Source: Methylococcus capsulatus str. Texas = ATCC 19069
GTDB taxonomy: Bacteria > Pseudomonadota > Gammaproteobacteria > Methylococcales > Methylococcaceae
Assembly (NCBI RefSeq): GCF_000424685.1
Contig: NZ_AUKJ01000016.1
Coordinates: forward strand, 434,001-498,000
Length of the DNA: 64,000 nt
Direction: 5' to 3'
The notes beneath the pieces are model-generated. The model was given only the letters and a program-made list of their open reading frames with translations. It searched no databases and was not told the DNA's origin. The position numbers and the translations under genes are program-made. Below, one piece after another: positions 10,902-21,526 of this stretch (its first letter is position 1; every line of letters starts with the position of its first letter).

Positions 10902-11357
10902 ATGGGCTGGGACCGAAAGAACTTCAGGAGGCCGACGGAGGAAGAGATCAAAGAACGGCTGAGCGAGGAACAATATGCGATCTGCCGGGGAAACGGCACC
11001 GAACGACCATTCGCCAATCCGTACTGGGACAACCATCGGGAAGGCATCTACGTGGATATCGTGTCGGGTGAGCCGTTGTTCAGCTCGGCCGATAAATTCG
11101 ATTCGGGAACGGGCTGGCCGAGTTTCACCCGGCCGCTGGAGCCCGATCACATCGTCACGTTGACCGACCACTCCCACCTGATGGTCCGGACCGAAGTACG
11201 CAGCAGATATGGAGATTCCCATCTGGGACATGTCTTCGACGACGGGCCGGCGCCGACCGGCAAACGCTATTGCATCAATTCCGGCGCCTTGCGCTTCATC
11301 CCCAAGGAGGAACTGGCGGAGGCCGGCTATGAGGAGTATCTGAAACTGTTCGATTGA
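10902..11357 (+). CDS. msrB: Peptide-methionine (R)-S-oxide reductase
   Basis: A 151-residue repair enzyme that reduces Met-R-sulfoxide. Motifs: [25 protein letters not shown] and [11 protein letters not shown], with catalytic Cys124. The two CxxC zinc sites of E. coli MsrB are absent (SGEPLF and RYGDSH replace them), so this is a zinc-free form. The recycling Cys usually found in GCGWPSF is Thr70. The only other cysteine is C28, which might act as the resolving residue. Start ATG 10902 has GGAGAT upstream. The stop overlaps the ppk1 start. Confidence 0.93.
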   Translation: MGWDRKNFRRPTEEEIKERLSEEQYAICRGNGTERPFANPYWDNHREGIYVDIVSGEPLFSSADKFDSGTGWPSFTRPLEPDHIVTLTDHSHLMVRTEVRSRYGDSHLGHVFDDGPAPTGKRYCINSGALRFIPKEELAEAGYEEYLKLFD

Positions 11358-13714
11358 TGGAGACCGTGGAAGGCAATAGAACGGAGAAGGAGGGGGGACG
11401 TTTGGTCATCAGTAAAGTCAAAGGCATCAGCAAGTCGACACGGATCATGCTGGCGGAGCACGGGATCTTTTCGGTCGAGGAGCTCGCCGACGCCGACGTC
11501 GGCCGGCTCACCAAGATTCCGGGCCTGAGCCGGCAGAAGGCACTGCGCATGGTCAGGGCCGCCAAATTCATGGTGGGTGACATGGAAAAAGGGCGCGATG
11601 AGGTCTCTGCCGGCACGGGCTCCGCCGAAACGGCGGAGATTTCCTCGGCGGACGTCGGTCTGGATGATTCGCGATGCTTCCTGAACCGTGAACTCAGCCT
11701 GCTGGAGTTCAACCGCCGGGTACTGGACCAGGCCAAGGATGTACGGACGCCGCTGCTGGAACGGCTCAATTTCCTGAGTATCGCCTGTTCCAATATGGAT
11801 GAGTTCTTCGAAATCAGGGTCGCCGGTCTGCTGCAAAAATCTGAACTCGGGGCGGCGCAAACCGAACCGGATGGCATGACGCCGCAGGAAGTCCTCGCCG
11901 CCATCAGCGAACGCGCCCACGAGCTGGTCGCCGAGCAGTATCACGTGCTCAATCAGGAACTGCTGCCCGCGCTGGAAGCCGAAGGCATCCGCTTCATCCG
12001 CCGTTCCGACTGGACTGATGCCCAGCATAAATGGCTGCGGCGCTACTTCGAGGAGGAGCTGGCGCCGATTCTCAGCCCGATCGGGCTGGATCCGACCCAT
12101 CCGTTTCCGCGTCCCCTCAACAAAGCCCTCAATTTCATCATCTCCCTTGCCGGTAAGGATGCCTTCGGCCGCAACATCCATCTCGCCATCCTGCAGGCGC
12201 CGCGGGCGCTGCCGCGCATCATCCAGTTGCCGAAGAGTGTGACCAGCGGCCGGCTCCACGATTTCGTATTCCTTTCCTCCGTCATCCACGCCTTCGTCGA
12301 TGACCTGTTTCATGGCATGAAGGTGAAAGGGTGCTACCAGTTCCGGGTGACCCGCAACAGCGATCTGTTTCTGGACGAGGAGGAAATCGACGATCTGCTG
12401 CAGGCGGTCGAAGGCGAACTGGCGAGCCGCAACTACGGCGACGAGGTACGGCTGGAGGTGGCCGACAATTGCCCGGACGCAGTCATCGAGTTCCTGCTGA
12501 GCCAGTTCGGTCTCGGCGAGGACCGCCTGTACCGGGTGGACGGTCCGGTCAATCTGAGCCGGGCCCGCGAGATCTACGATCTGGTCGACCGTCCGGACCT
12601 CAAATATCCGCCCTTCACGCCGGGCTGGCCGGCGCAGCTCACGGGCCACCAGGATTTCTTCGAGGTCCTGCGCCGGCAGGACATCCTGCTGCACCATCCT
12701 TACGAGTCCTTCATCCCTGTCATCGACCTGATCCGCCAGGCCGCCGACGATCCGCAGGTGGTAGCCATCAAGCAGACGCTGTATCGCACCGGACCGGATT
12801 CACCCATCGTTGATGCACTGGCGCGGGCCGCGCGGGCTGGCAAGGAGGTGACCGTCGTGGTCGAGCTCCTGGCGCGGTTCGACGAGCGTGCCAATATTTC
12901 ACTCGCCACCCGCCTGCAGGATGCCGGGGTCCAGGTGGTCTATGGCATCGTCGGCTACAAGACCCACGCCAAGATCCTGCTGATTCTGCGCCGGGAAGGG
13001 CGTTCGCTGCGGTACTACACCCATCTGGGCACTGGCAATTACCACCCCCGTACCGCCCGGATGTACACCGACTACGGCCTGATGACTTCCGACAAGGCGC
13101 TGGGTGAGGACGTGCAGCGAGTGTTCGTCCAGCTCACCAGTCTGGGCAAGATGGGCAAGCTGCACAAGCTCTTGCAGTCACCTTTCACTCTCCACAAGAC
13201 CCTGATCCGCAAGATCGAGCGGGAAATCGAGCATGCGAAGGAGGGAAAGCCGGCGCGGATCGTCATCAAGATCAATTCCCTGGTCGAGCCCAAGCTGATT
13301 CGCGCGCTTTATCGTGCCTCGTGCGCTGGGGTACAGGTCAGGCTGATCGTCCGTGGCATCTGCTGCTTGCGGCCTGGTATTCCCGGTGTTTCGGAGAACA
13401 TCGAGGTGCGTTCCATCGTCGGCAGGTTCCTCGAACACAGCCGCGTGTACTGCTTCGAAAACGGGGGAGAACCCGAGGTCTATGCGGCGAGCGCGGATTT
13501 CATGGCGCGCAACATGTTTCGCCGGGTGGAAACCTGCTTTCCCATCGAAAACAAGAAGCTGGCCGAGCGGGTACGCAATGATCTCGAGCTTTATTTGAGA
13601 GACGATTGCCAGACCTGGCAGCTGCGCTCGGATGGAAGCTACGAGCGGCTGCCCGACGTCCACCATTGCGACGCTCAGGCGGAACTGCTGGAGGCGCTCA
13701 AGAAAACCGTCTGA
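11357..13714 (+). CDS. ppk1: Polyphosphate kinase 1 with an N-terminal helix-hairpin-helix region
   Basis: A 785-residue protein. Residues about 20-70 (VKGISKSTRIMLAEHGIFSV, then LTKIPGLSRQKALRM) look like a helix-hairpin-helix module. A linker leads to a complete PPK1 from about residue 105 (NRELSLLEFNRRVLDQA). The PLD-like catalytic domains carry the two histidines: about H536 in YKTHAKILLI and about H693 in FLEHSRVYCF. PPK1 makes long polyphosphate from ATP. ATG 11357 overlaps the msrB stop. A TTG at 11402 preceded by GGAGGGGGG is an alternative start that still includes the HhH. Usual PPK1 proteins are ~690-720 residues, so the N-terminal addition is real extra length. Confidence 0.95.
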   Translation: METVEGNRTEKEGGRLVISKVKGISKSTRIMLAEHGIFSVEELADADVGRLTKIPGLSRQKALRMVRAAKFMVGDMEKGRDEVSAGTGSAETAEISSADVGLDDSRCFLNRELSLLEFNRRVLDQAKDVRTPLLERLNFLSIACSNMDEFFEIRVAGLLQKSELGAAQTEPDGMTPQEVLAAISERAHELVAEQYHVLNQELLPALEAEGIRFIRRSDWTDAQHKWLRRYFEEELAPILSPIGLDPTHPFPRPLNKALNFIISLAGKDAFGRNIHLAILQAPRALPRIIQLPKSVTSGRLHDFVFLSSVIHAFVDDLFHGMKVKGCYQFRVTRNSDLFLDEEEIDDLLQAVEGELASRNYGDEVRLEVADNCPDAVIEFLLSQFGLGEDRLYRVDGPVNLSRAREIYDLVDRPDLKYPPFTPGWPAQLTGHQDFFEVLRRQDILLHHPYESFIPVIDLIRQAADDPQVVAIKQTLYRTGPDSPIVDALARAARAGKEVTVVVELLARFDERANISLATRLQDAGVQVVYGIVGYKTHAKILLILRREGRSLRYYTHLGTGNYHPRTARMYTDYGLMTSDKALGEDVQRVFVQLTSLGKMGKLHKLLQSPFTLHKTLIRKIEREIEHAKEGKPARIVIKINSLVEPKLIRALYRASCAGVQVRLIVRGICCLRPGIPGVSENIEVRSIVGRFLEHSRVYCFENGGEPEVYAASADFMARNMFRRVETCFPIENKKLAERVRNDLELYLRDDCQTWQLRSDGSYERLPDVHHCDAQAELLEALKKTV

Positions 13715-13746
13715 CCGTCCTGCGGGGCCGGCATCCCTGCTGGAGC

Positions 13747-14892
13747 TCACACCGCGAGCATGAGGCGGACGGGGTCTTCGAGCAGTTCCTTGATGGTAAA
13801 GAGGAACGAGACGGCATCACGGCCGTCGATGAGTCGGTGGTCGTAGGACAGTGCCAGATAGATCATGGGCCGGATCACGATCTGGCCGTCTTCCACCACC
13901 GGCCGTTCCTTGATGGCATGCATGCCGAGGATGGCGCTCTGCGGCGGATTGAGGATCGGAGTCGACAGCATGGAGCCGAATATGCCGCCGTTGGTGATGG
14001 TGAAGGTCCCGCCGCTGAGTTCGTCCAGGCTCAGCTTGCCACTGCGCGCTTTCTGCCCGAATTCTGCGATCGCTTTCTCGATCCCGGCGAAATCGGTCCG
14101 GTCGGCATCGCGCAGGATCGGTACGACCAGCCCGCGGTCCGTGGAAACGGCGATGCCGATGTCGTAATAGTCGTGGTAGACGATTTCCTCGCCTTCGAGG
14201 GAAGCGTTAACGATGGGAAATCGGCGCAGCGCTTCCACCGAGGCCTTGACGAAGAACGACATGAAGCCGAGCTTGATGCCGTGCTGCTGCTCGAAACGGG
14301 CCTTGTGTGCGTTGCGGATGTCGAACACCTTCTGCAGATTGACCTCGTTGAAGGTGGTCAGGGTGGCGGTCCGATGCTGGGCTTCCAGCATGCGTTCGGC
14401 GATCCTGGCGCGCAGTCGGCTCATCGGTACCCGGCGTTCGCTTCGCCCTCCGGCTGGCAGGCGTGCCTTCTCCGCAGCGGGTCTGGTTTCCAGGAAGTCC
14501 AGCACGTCCTGTTTGGTCAGCCGTCCTTCGCGTCCACTGGCCGGAATCGCCGCCGGATCGAGGGCATGTTCAGCGACCAGGCGGCGTACCGCCGGGCTCA
14601 GCACCGGCGCAGGTTTCTCCGTCGCCGCGCTGGCGGCGGGTGCGGCGGGCCGAACCGACGTGTCGATCACGGCGATCGGCTGTCCGCTGACCACGACATC
14701 GCCCTTGCCGCCCCGCACCTCCACCACCACGCCGTCCTCCGGAGCCGGAACTTCCAACACCACCTTGTCGGTTTCGAGGTCGACCAGGTTTTCGCCCTTG
14801 CCCACGGTCTCGCCGACGTTCTTGTGCCAGTCCAGCAACTTGGCGTCGCTGACGGACTCAGGCAGAGGAGGCACACTGATTTCGATGCGCAT
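13747..14892 (-). CDS. sucB: Dihydrolipoyl succinyltransferase (E2 of 2-oxoglutarate dehydrogenase)
   Basis: A 381-residue E2: lipoyl domain with lipoyl-lysine K43 ([10 protein letters not shown]), a peripheral E1/E3-binding domain at about 92-130 ([20 protein letters not shown]), then the catalytic acyltransferase domain with the active-site His in [13 protein letters not shown] near the C-terminus. It transfers the succinyl group to CoA in the TCA cycle. The start lies 35 nt inside the 3' end of sucA, so expression is coupled. No lpd (E3) gene follows. Family and position make the call firm. Confidence 0.95.
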   Translation of the reverse strand: MRIEISVPPLPESVSDAKLLDWHKNVGETVGKGENLVDLETDKVVLEVPAPEDGVVVEVRGGKGDVVVSGQPIAVIDTSVRPAAPAASAATEKPAPVLSPAVRRLVAEHALDPAAIPASGREGRLTKQDVLDFLETRPAAEKARLPAGGRSERRVPMSRLRARIAERMLEAQHRTATLTTFNEVNLQKVFDIRNAHKARFEQQHGIKLGFMSFFVKASVEALRRFPIVNASLEGEEIVYHDYYDIGIAVSTDRGLVVPILRDADRTDFAGIEKAIAEFGQKARSGKLSLDELSGGTFTITNGGIFGSMLSTPILNPPQSAILGMHAIKERPVVEDGQIVIRPMIYLALSYDHRLIDGRDAVSFLFTIKELLEDPVRLMLAV

Positions 14893-17671
14893 GGGCTATT
14901 TCCGTCGTGGCAGTGGGAGTGACAGGAAGAACGAGGGCGCGTTCCACCAGCATTTTCTGCTGTTCGATATGCTGGCGGAAATGACCGACCGCCGGAGAGG
15001 CGGACATCGGCGGACCGGCATAGCCGATGTCGAAGGGACGGTCCAGAATGCCAGGGAAACGGTGTTTGATTTGATGCCAGGCCCCCTGGTTTTCCGGCTC
15101 TTCCTGGCACCAGATCAGTTCCTGCAGATTGGGATAGCGTTTCAGCATCGCCAGAAAGTCCTTCCGCGGGAAGGGATAGAGCTGCTCGATACGGACCAGG
15201 GCGACATGGTTCGTCTGGTACCGCCGCCGGGTTTCCAGCAGGTCGTAATAGACCTTGCCGGCGCACAGCACCAAGCGGGTGATGCGGGCCGGCTCATGCC
15301 GGTCGGTTTCATCGATCACGCAGCGGAAACGACCCTGGGCGAACTCGGAGAGGCTGGAGGTGGCCAGCTTGTGGCGTAGCAGGCTCTTGGGTGTCAGGAC
15401 GATCAGCGGTCTGCGGTAAGGACGCAGCAGCTGGCGCCGCAGGAGGTGGAAAATCTGAGCCGGGGTGGTCGGCACGCAGACCTGGATATTGTCGCCGGCG
15501 CAGAGCTGGAGATAGCGTTCCAGACGGGCGGAAGAATGTTCGGGGCCTTGTCCTTCGTAGCCGTGCGGCAGCAGCAGCGTCAGCCCGCTCAGGCGTCCCC
15601 ACTTGGTTTCGCCGGAGGAAATGAATTGGTCGATCACCACCTGCGCGTTGTTGGCAAAGTCGCCGAACTGGGCCTCCCAGATCACCAGCGTGTCGGGTTC
15701 CGAGCTGCTGTAACCGTATTCGAATCCTAGCACGCCCTCCTCGGACAACAGCGAATCGTAGATGTCGAACCTGCCCTGGCCCGCCCTGAGGTGCTGGAGC
15801 GGGGCGCAAACCTCTCCGGTCCGCTGGTCGTGGACGATGGCATGGCGGTGGAAAAAAGTGCCGCGTCCGACGTCCTGGCCCGTCAGTCGGACGTTGCGGC
15901 CTTCCCACAGCAGGGAGGCGTAAGCGAGGGTTTCGCCGAAGCCCCAGTCGGCGGGAAGTTCGCCCGCCGCCATCCGCCGGCGCGCGGTATGGATCGCTTC
16001 GACCCGGGCGTGTGCTTCGAAGCCGGCGGGCAGCGCCGTCATCCGTTCCGCAATGGCGGCGAGGTCCGCCATCGGCAAGCCGGTCTCTGCCGCTGCAGTC
16101 CAATCGGTGTCCCGGTAGCGGTCCCAGCGGGTCTTGACATAGCCGGCGGAGTCGCCGAGCAGCGGTCTGGACACCGGTTCGCCGCGGGCGAGAGCGTCCT
16201 GGTAGTCCTGCTCCATCCGCGCCGGCTCGTCCGGGGTGACGATGCCTTCCGCGATGAGCCGTTCGGCGTACAGAGCCCGGACCGGCGGATGCCGGCGGAT
16301 GAAGCGATACATCAACGGCTGGGTGACCGCCGGTTCGTCCGCTTCGTTGTGCCCGTGGCGGCGGTAGCAGAGCAGGTCGATCACGACGTCACGGCGGAAT
16401 TTCATACGGTAGTCGACGGCCAGCCGGGTGACGTAAAGAACGGCTTCCGGATCGTCGCCGTTCACGTGGAACACCGGTGCCTGGATCATGTTGGCGACAT
16501 CGGTGCAGTACAGGGTGGAGCGGGCGTCGAAAGGATTGCTGGTGGTGAAGCCGATCTGGTTGTTGATGACGATGTGGATCGTGCCGCCGGTGGTATAGGC
16601 CCGGGTTTCCGCCATGTTGAGGGTTTCCATGACCACGCCCTGGCCGGCGAAAGCGGCGTCGCCGTGAATGAGTACCGGCACCACCGCGGCCTCGGCATCC
16701 CCGGCGAGCCGGTCCTGGCGCGCCCGCACCGATCCCTCGACCACGGGATCGATGATTTCCAAATGCGAGGGATTGAACGCCAGGGTCAGATGGACCGGAC
16801 CGCCGGGGCTTGCCACATCGGAGGAGAACCCCAGGTGATACTTGACGTCGCCTGAGCCGCCTTCGTGACTCTCGGTGCCCTCGAATTCGCGGAACAGCAG
16901 TTCGGGTTTCTTGCCGAGGATGTTGATCAGGACGTTGAGGCGGCCCCGGTGCGCCATGCCGAGCACGACTTCCCGCGTGCCCTTGGCACCGCAGCGCTGG
17001 ATCAGTTCATCGAGCAGCGGAATCAGGCTTTCGGCGCCTTCCAGCGAGAACCGCTTCTGACCCACGTATTTCCGGTGCAGGTGTTTCTCGATGCCCTCGG
17101 CCGCGGTGAGCAGGCGCAGCAGCTCCCGCTTCTGTTCCGTGTCGAAATCGCCTTGGGCGCGCGATCCTTCCAATTTCCGCCGCAGCCACTCCCGGATCTC
17201 GGAGTCCATGATATGCATGTATTCCACGCCCACGTGCCGACAGTAGGTCGCCTGCAGGGTATCCAGGATGTCTCTCAGCGGCAATTTCTCATCGCTCTGA
17301 AGAATGTCCAGATAGAAAACGGCGTCCATGTCGGTGGCATCGAGGCCGTAGCGGGCCGGCTCCAGGTCGCGCGAAGGCGAAGCCGGCTTGAGGGGGTTGT
17401 TGTCCGCCGACAGATGGCCGTGGGTGCGGTACTGGTCGATCAGTCGGTCCACCGCCGCCTGTTTGCGCACGGCGCGGTCGACGTCGACGGTGAGGGGGGG
17501 GATCGCCCGCTCGGCCGGCCTGCCTTCGCGGAAGGCGCGGAACTTCTCGCGCCAGTCCGGCGCCACGGTTTCCGGATCGCGCAGGTATTGTTCATACAGC
17601 GCCTCGACGAAGCCGGCGTTGTCCTCGGAAAATGCGGTGCTGTTCGGAAATAGTCCGGATTGGGTGCTCAT
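14858..17671 (-). CDS. sucA: 2-oxoglutarate dehydrogenase E1 component
   Basis: A 937-residue thiamine-diphosphate enzyme that decarboxylates 2-oxoglutarate and loads the lipoyl arm of SucB. The N-terminus [20 protein letters not shown] resembles the E2-contact region, and the core has [28 protein letters not shown] and the ThDP segment GDDPEAV. ATG 17671 was chosen for AAGGAA 11 nt upstream. The C-terminus runs about 20 residues past the usual end and overlaps sucB. If the host is a gammaproteobacterial methanotroph, as suspected, a full SucAB is of interest because such organisms were long thought to lack this activity. Confidence 0.96.
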   Translation of the reverse strand: MSTQSGLFPNSTAFSEDNAGFVEALYEQYLRDPETVAPDWREKFRAFREGRPAERAIPPLTVDVDRAVRKQAAVDRLIDQYRTHGHLSADNNPLKPASPSRDLEPARYGLDATDMDAVFYLDILQSDEKLPLRDILDTLQATYCRHVGVEYMHIMDSEIREWLRRKLEGSRAQGDFDTEQKRELLRLLTAAEGIEKHLHRKYVGQKRFSLEGAESLIPLLDELIQRCGAKGTREVVLGMAHRGRLNVLINILGKKPELLFREFEGTESHEGGSGDVKYHLGFSSDVASPGGPVHLTLAFNPSHLEIIDPVVEGSVRARQDRLAGDAEAAVVPVLIHGDAAFAGQGVVMETLNMAETRAYTTGGTIHIVINNQIGFTTSNPFDARSTLYCTDVANMIQAPVFHVNGDDPEAVLYVTRLAVDYRMKFRRDVVIDLLCYRRHGHNEADEPAVTQPLMYRFIRRHPPVRALYAERLIAEGIVTPDEPARMEQDYQDALARGEPVSRPLLGDSAGYVKTRWDRYRDTDWTAAAETGLPMADLAAIAERMTALPAGFEAHARVEAIHTARRRMAAGELPADWGFGETLAYASLLWEGRNVRLTGQDVGRGTFFHRHAIVHDQRTGEVCAPLQHLRAGQGRFDIYDSLLSEEGVLGFEYGYSSSEPDTLVIWEAQFGDFANNAQVVIDQFISSGETKWGRLSGLTLLLPHGYEGQGPEHSSARLERYLQLCAGDNIQVCVPTTPAQIFHLLRRQLLRPYRRPLIVLTPKSLLRHKLATSSLSEFAQGRFRCVIDETDRHEPARITRLVLCAGKVYYDLLETRRRYQTNHVALVRIEQLYPFPRKDFLAMLKRYPNLQELIWCQEEPENQGAWHQIKHRFPGILDRPFDIGYAGPPMSASPAVGHFRQHIEQQKMLVERALVLPVTPTATTEIAHAHRNQCASSA

Positions 17672-17720
17672 CTCACGCGTTCCTTGCCAAAGACAGGCGG
17701 GCTCGGAGGAATGCCCGGGA

Positions 17721-17750
17721 ATTGTGGGGGGCAAGGCGGCGAGCTTTCAA
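17721..17750 (-). promoter_or_regulatory. Candidate sigma70 promoter for sucAB
   Basis: On the minus strand, TTGAAA (17750-17745) and CACAAT (17726-17721) are separated by 18 nt, about 50 nt upstream of the sucA start. It sits in the 119-nt gap between the protease gene and sucA. The -10 match is partial. It is supported mainly by position and by the same -10 and spacing seen before petA. Confidence 0.3.
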
Positions 17751-17790
17751 GGGTTGAAACACTGGGGAAATCCTTGGGGGACGGACCGGT

Positions 17791-19749
17791 TCACTTTTGG
17801 ACCGTAAACACGGCATCGCTGACATCGCAAATGGCCGGGGTTTTCCGGGTCATGGGCAGGCAGACCCGGATCAGCGCCTGAGACGTCGCCTGGCTTTTCC
17901 TGACCTTCCAGTTCCAGCTCCCGCTGTTCCGGGCGCCGGACTTCAAGAGACTCCATTTCGCTCCGCCGTTCTTGGACAACGCGATGTTCACTTTCGCTTT
18001 GGAGCCGTAGCCGGTCAGTTGCCACTGGACCGGCACGACTTCTCCCGCCGTGAAGGTTTCGCCGCCGGCAGGATGAACGACGGTCATGGAGGCGGAGTCG
18101 GCGGAATTCGTGCAGGTCTGATGCTCATAGCTGCCGCTGAGGCTGCCGTCCGAACATCGCCGGACCTCGGCGACCGATGCGCAGTTAACGGCTTTGTCGA
18201 TCTGATAGGCGGTGACGCTCCGCCCGTCTTCCAGGCTGCCGCCCCAAGGCAGGGTACAGGATGCTCCTGCCACGTAGGTACAGGTTTCGTAGGTATGGCT
18301 TCCGCTGAGCTGGCCGTCGGTGCAGGTCCGAACTTCGGCCACGGCAGCGCATTGTGTGGCAGTGGGTTTCTGATAGGCGGTGACGCTTTGGCCGCCCGGG
18401 ATGCTGCCGCCCCAGGGCAGGGCGCAGGACGTGAGCCAGGGCTTGATCTGCTCGTAATACCCGGCGAAATGGCTGTACACACTGTCCTGGTAGTCGTTCT
18501 CCGAGCCGCCGAACAGCGAGCCTTTCCAATACGCATTACCGCCGGAGACGGCAAACAGACCGGAGCCGCTGCTGCCGCCTTCGGTACCGCCGTAGGTATA
18601 TTGCACTTCGTCCAGCAGGTGGGTTCCCCCCTGGCCGCTGTCGGTGAACGTCTTCTGCAGCGCCGTGACCTTGCCTTTGCTGACCATGGTGTGGTCGCCA
18701 CGCGGGTGATGCACGCCCCATACGGCATCCCCGACATGGATGGCCGTATCCCAGCCGGAGAGATAGACGTCTGCCGGGGGGGGATTCCGAAGCCTGAGAA
18801 ACGAAGGCTCCCGGTTGAACTCAGTCCAAAGCAGTTGTGCGCCGCCGAAGGTCTGGCCGTAGCGCGGATCGGTGGCGTAGGCGTTGCAGTCTATCGCCTG
18901 CCAGAACCATTCGAAGGATGCGGTATCGGCGACGGTCTGATCCGGCAGGCAGTGGTTGGCTGTGGCGAACCAGGGGGTCTGGGTATCGCCCTTGTCTCTG
19001 AGGAGGGTGCCGCTGCAGAGATAAGAAGAGCCCTTTCTCAAAAAATGGATGTTGGCGGTGGCGGCCGCCGCGGTCTGCAGCGCAGGATACGCCGGATCGT
19101 TCGACCAGCAGGCGAGATCGTATTCCTTGTATTGGGCGAGTCCTGCACTTTGGGCGCTGAAGCCCGAAGTGCTCGCCCCGCTGGTGTCCACCAGGATGAG
19201 ATTGATTTTGTCCAGCCGCAGGTCGAGTGCCTCGGGGGAAACGTCGGCACCGACGAAAATTTCCAGATCGGCGTCGCTTCCCCGGGTGACGGGCAACCAA
19301 AGCTCATTTCCATGAATCTCCGTGCTGGCGATCGGCGCCGGCAGGGTCACGTCCTCGCTGCCCTGAAGGCGCAATTCGAGGGAGGGCGGAACACTGCCGA
19401 AAACCAGGTGCAGCCGGAGCCCCACCGCATTTGCCGTCGATATCCGGATACGGCTGGCATGACCGCCCGCGACCGATTCCCAGTACGACAACGACGGCGT
19501 GACGGGGATGGGCAGCGAATATACCGTGCCGGTCTTGAACTCGCCGGGGTTTTCAGGAGTGAGGTCCGCCACTACGGTGGGGACCTCGAGTTCGAAAGGC
19601 CGGCTGCCACTGCCGAGAAAACCGCTCTGCGGGACGCCTGCCGTGTTCAGCGGCGCGACCGGCCGATACCGCGCCGGTTCGGCCCGGTCGGCGAACGCGG
19701 GGTAAGAGCTTGCGATGGCAATGGCCAGGGAGAGCGAACGCAGCTTCAT
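17791..19749 (-). CDS. Secreted trypsin-like serine protease with tandem cysteine repeats and an Ig-like tail
   Basis: A 652-residue exported protein. Residues 1-20 are a Sec signal peptide (MKLRSLSLAIAIASSYPAFA). The protease region resembles lysyl-endopeptidase-type serine proteases: His in WFATANHCLPD (~266), Asp in GWDTAIHV (~334), Ser in EGGSSGSGLF (~394). Two ~70-residue repeats follow (LPWGGSIPGGQSVTAYQ and LPWGGSLEDGRSVTAYQ, each ending SGS...TC, with four or more cysteines). The last ~100 residues (VVHPAGGETFTAGEVVPVQW) form an Ig-like, Kre9/KNH-type domain. ATG 19749 was chosen because the signal peptide begins there. The substrate is unknown. It looks like a stand-alone gene, divergent from gnd. 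Confidence 0.85.
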   Translation of the reverse strand: MKLRSLSLAIAIASSYPAFADRAEPARYRPVAPLNTAGVPQSGFLGSGSRPFELEVPTVVADLTPENPGEFKTGTVYSLPIPVTPSLSYWESVAGGHASRIRISTANAVGLRLHLVFGSVPPSLELRLQGSEDVTLPAPIASTEIHGNELWLPVTRGSDADLEIFVGADVSPEALDLRLDKINLILVDTSGASTSGFSAQSAGLAQYKEYDLACWSNDPAYPALQTAAAATANIHFLRKGSSYLCSGTLLRDKGDTQTPWFATANHCLPDQTVADTASFEWFWQAIDCNAYATDPRYGQTFGGAQLLWTEFNREPSFLRLRNPPPADVYLSGWDTAIHVGDAVWGVHHPRGDHTMVSKGKVTALQKTFTDSGQGGTHLLDEVQYTYGGTEGGSSGSGLFAVSGGNAYWKGSLFGGSENDYQDSVYSHFAGYYEQIKPWLTSCALPWGGSIPGGQSVTAYQKPTATQCAAVAEVRTCTDGQLSGSHTYETCTYVAGASCTLPWGGSLEDGRSVTAYQIDKAVNCASVAEVRRCSDGSLSGSYEHQTCTNSADSASMTVVHPAGGETFTAGEVVPVQWQLTGYGSKAKVNIALSKNGGAKWSLLKSGARNSGSWNWKVRKSQATSQALIRVCLPMTRKTPAICDVSDAVFTVQK

Positions 19750-19904
19750 GACCGGAGTCCTTGTTGAGAAAGTCGCAGCCGTATAGTAGTGCATGTGCCG
19801 ACTTTTTTTCAGACAGCGCAAAAACCGGGGAGGTTCCCGCCTTTACTCGCCGCGCAAAGCGTTCTAAGGTGACTTCCGAATCTTGCCTTTCGGAGCTTGT
19901 CGTG

Positions 19905-21422
19905 ATGAAGAACGGGAATGCTGACGTCGGACTCATCGGCCTGGCCGTGATGGGCCAGAATCTGGCCCTCAACATCGCCGATCATGGCTATACGATCGCG
20001 GTTTACAACCGCAACTACCAGCGTACCCAGGAATTCATGGCCCATTGCGAACGCGCGGAGCCGTCACGGGTACGCATTCGTCCCTGCGCCGAATTGGCGG
20101 AATTCGTGCAGGCCATCGCAAGGCCGCGGCGCATCATCCTCTTGGTGAAAGCCGGTGCGGGAACCGATGCCGTGATCGGCCAGCTGCTGCCGCTGCTGGA
20201 CCCGGGCGATCTCGTCGTCGATGGCGGCAATGCCCATTGGCTGGACACGATCCGGCGGGAGCGGGAACTGGATGCCGCCGGGATCCGCTTCATCGGTTCC
20301 GGCGTCTCCGGCGGAGAAATCGGCGCCCGCTTCGGGCCCTCCTTGATGCCGGGCGGCAGTGCGGAAAGCTGGCGTTTGCTGGAGCCGGTCTGGCAAGCGA
20401 TCGCCGCCAAGGTCGATCCGGCCACCGGGAAGCCGCTGGAGGGGGCGGCGCCCGGTCGTCCCGTGACCGGCGGCGAGCCCTGCACGGCCCTGATCGGACC
20501 GAACGGCGCCGGGCACTATGTGAAGATGGTGCACAACGGCATCGAATACATCGACATGCAGCTGATCTCGGAAGGCTATTGGCTGCTGAAGCACCTGGGC
20601 GGTCTGGAGTCCGGTGCCATCGCATCCATTTTCCGGGACTGGAACGAAGGCGAGCTTTCGAGCTATCTGATCGAGATCACCAGCGACATCCTGCAGCAGC
20701 AGGACCCGTCCGGCGACGGATTCCTGGTCGACAAGGTCCTGGATGCGGCGGGGCAGAAAGGCACCGGCCAATGGACCGCGGCCAGTGCGCTGGAGCAGGG
20801 CGTACCGGCCAACGCCATCGCCGAGGCGGTCTTCGCCCGGGCGCTGTCGGCCCTCAAGGAGGAGCGGGTGGCCGCGAGCGTCGTCCTGCAAGGCCCGGAG
20901 GTCCGGTTGGAGGCCGATACCGTTCACCTGGTCGAGGCGGTCCGGGATGCCCTGTACTGCGCCAAGATCTGCGCCTATGCCCAAGGTTTCCAACTCATGG
21001 CCCAGGCCCAGAAAACCTATGGTTGGCAACTGGACTTTGCCACCATCGCCCGCATCTGGCGGGGCGGCTGTATCATCCGCGCCCGTTTCCTGCAAAAGAT
21101 CACCGACGCTTATGGTCGGGATGCCGCGTTGTCGAACCTGATGCTCGATCCCTATTTCCGCGATGCTCTCCATCGCGGCCAGGGCCACTGGCGGGAAATC
21201 GTGGCGCTCGCCGTCCGCAACGGGCTGCCGGTCCCGGCTTTCGGTTCGGCCCTGGCGTATTTCGACGGCTACCGCAGCGCCAGCCTTCCCGCCAACCTGT
21301 TGCAGGCCCAGCGCGACTATTTCGGCGCTCATACCTACGAACGCACCGACCGGCCGCGGGGCCGTTTCTTCCATCTCGACTGGCCGGCGCCGGATCGTCC
21401 CGAGGCGGAGGCCGGCGGCTGA
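19905..21422 (+). CDS. gnd: 6-phosphogluconate dehydrogenase, decarboxylating
   Basis: A 505-residue enzyme converting 6-phosphogluconate to ribulose 5-phosphate and CO2 with NADP. Motifs: the dinucleotide fold [53 protein letters not shown], and the catalytic Lys in [13 protein letters not shown] (~K207). The protein is longer than the usual ~470 because of a ~20-residue insert with [10 protein letters not shown] before [13 protein letters not shown] 19905 is preceded by CGGAG. In organisms with the RuMP cycle this enzyme belongs to the cyclic formaldehyde oxidation route. That role would apply here only if the methanotroph inference holds. Confidence 0.96.
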   Translation: MKNGNADVGLIGLAVMGQNLALNIADHGYTIAVYNRNYQRTQEFMAHCERAEPSRVRIRPCAELAEFVQAIARPRRIILLVKAGAGTDAVIGQLLPLLDPGDLVVDGGNAHWLDTIRRERELDAAGIRFIGSGVSGGEIGARFGPSLMPGGSAESWRLLEPVWQAIAAKVDPATGKPLEGAAPGRPVTGGEPCTALIGPNGAGHYVKMVHNGIEYIDMQLISEGYWLLKHLGGLESGAIASIFRDWNEGELSSYLIEITSDILQQQDPSGDGFLVDKVLDAAGQKGTGQWTAASALEQGVPANAIAEAVFARALSALKEERVAASVVLQGPEVRLEADTVHLVEAVRDALYCAKICAYAQGFQLMAQAQKTYGWQLDFATIARIWRGGCIIRARFLQKITDAYGRDAALSNLMLDPYFRDALHRGQGHWREIVALAVRNGLPVPAFGSALAYFDGYRSASLPANLLQAQRDYFGAHTYERTDRPRGRFFHLDWPAPDRPEAEAGG

Positions 21423-21526
21423 ATGTGTCCGCGAGAGGGTTCGCCGGAACGCGAATCCGCCCTGTGCAAGCTTCCGGCCGCTACCGGAGCTTTCAAGGCG
21501 CGGTCAACGATGGGAGAATACGCGGC

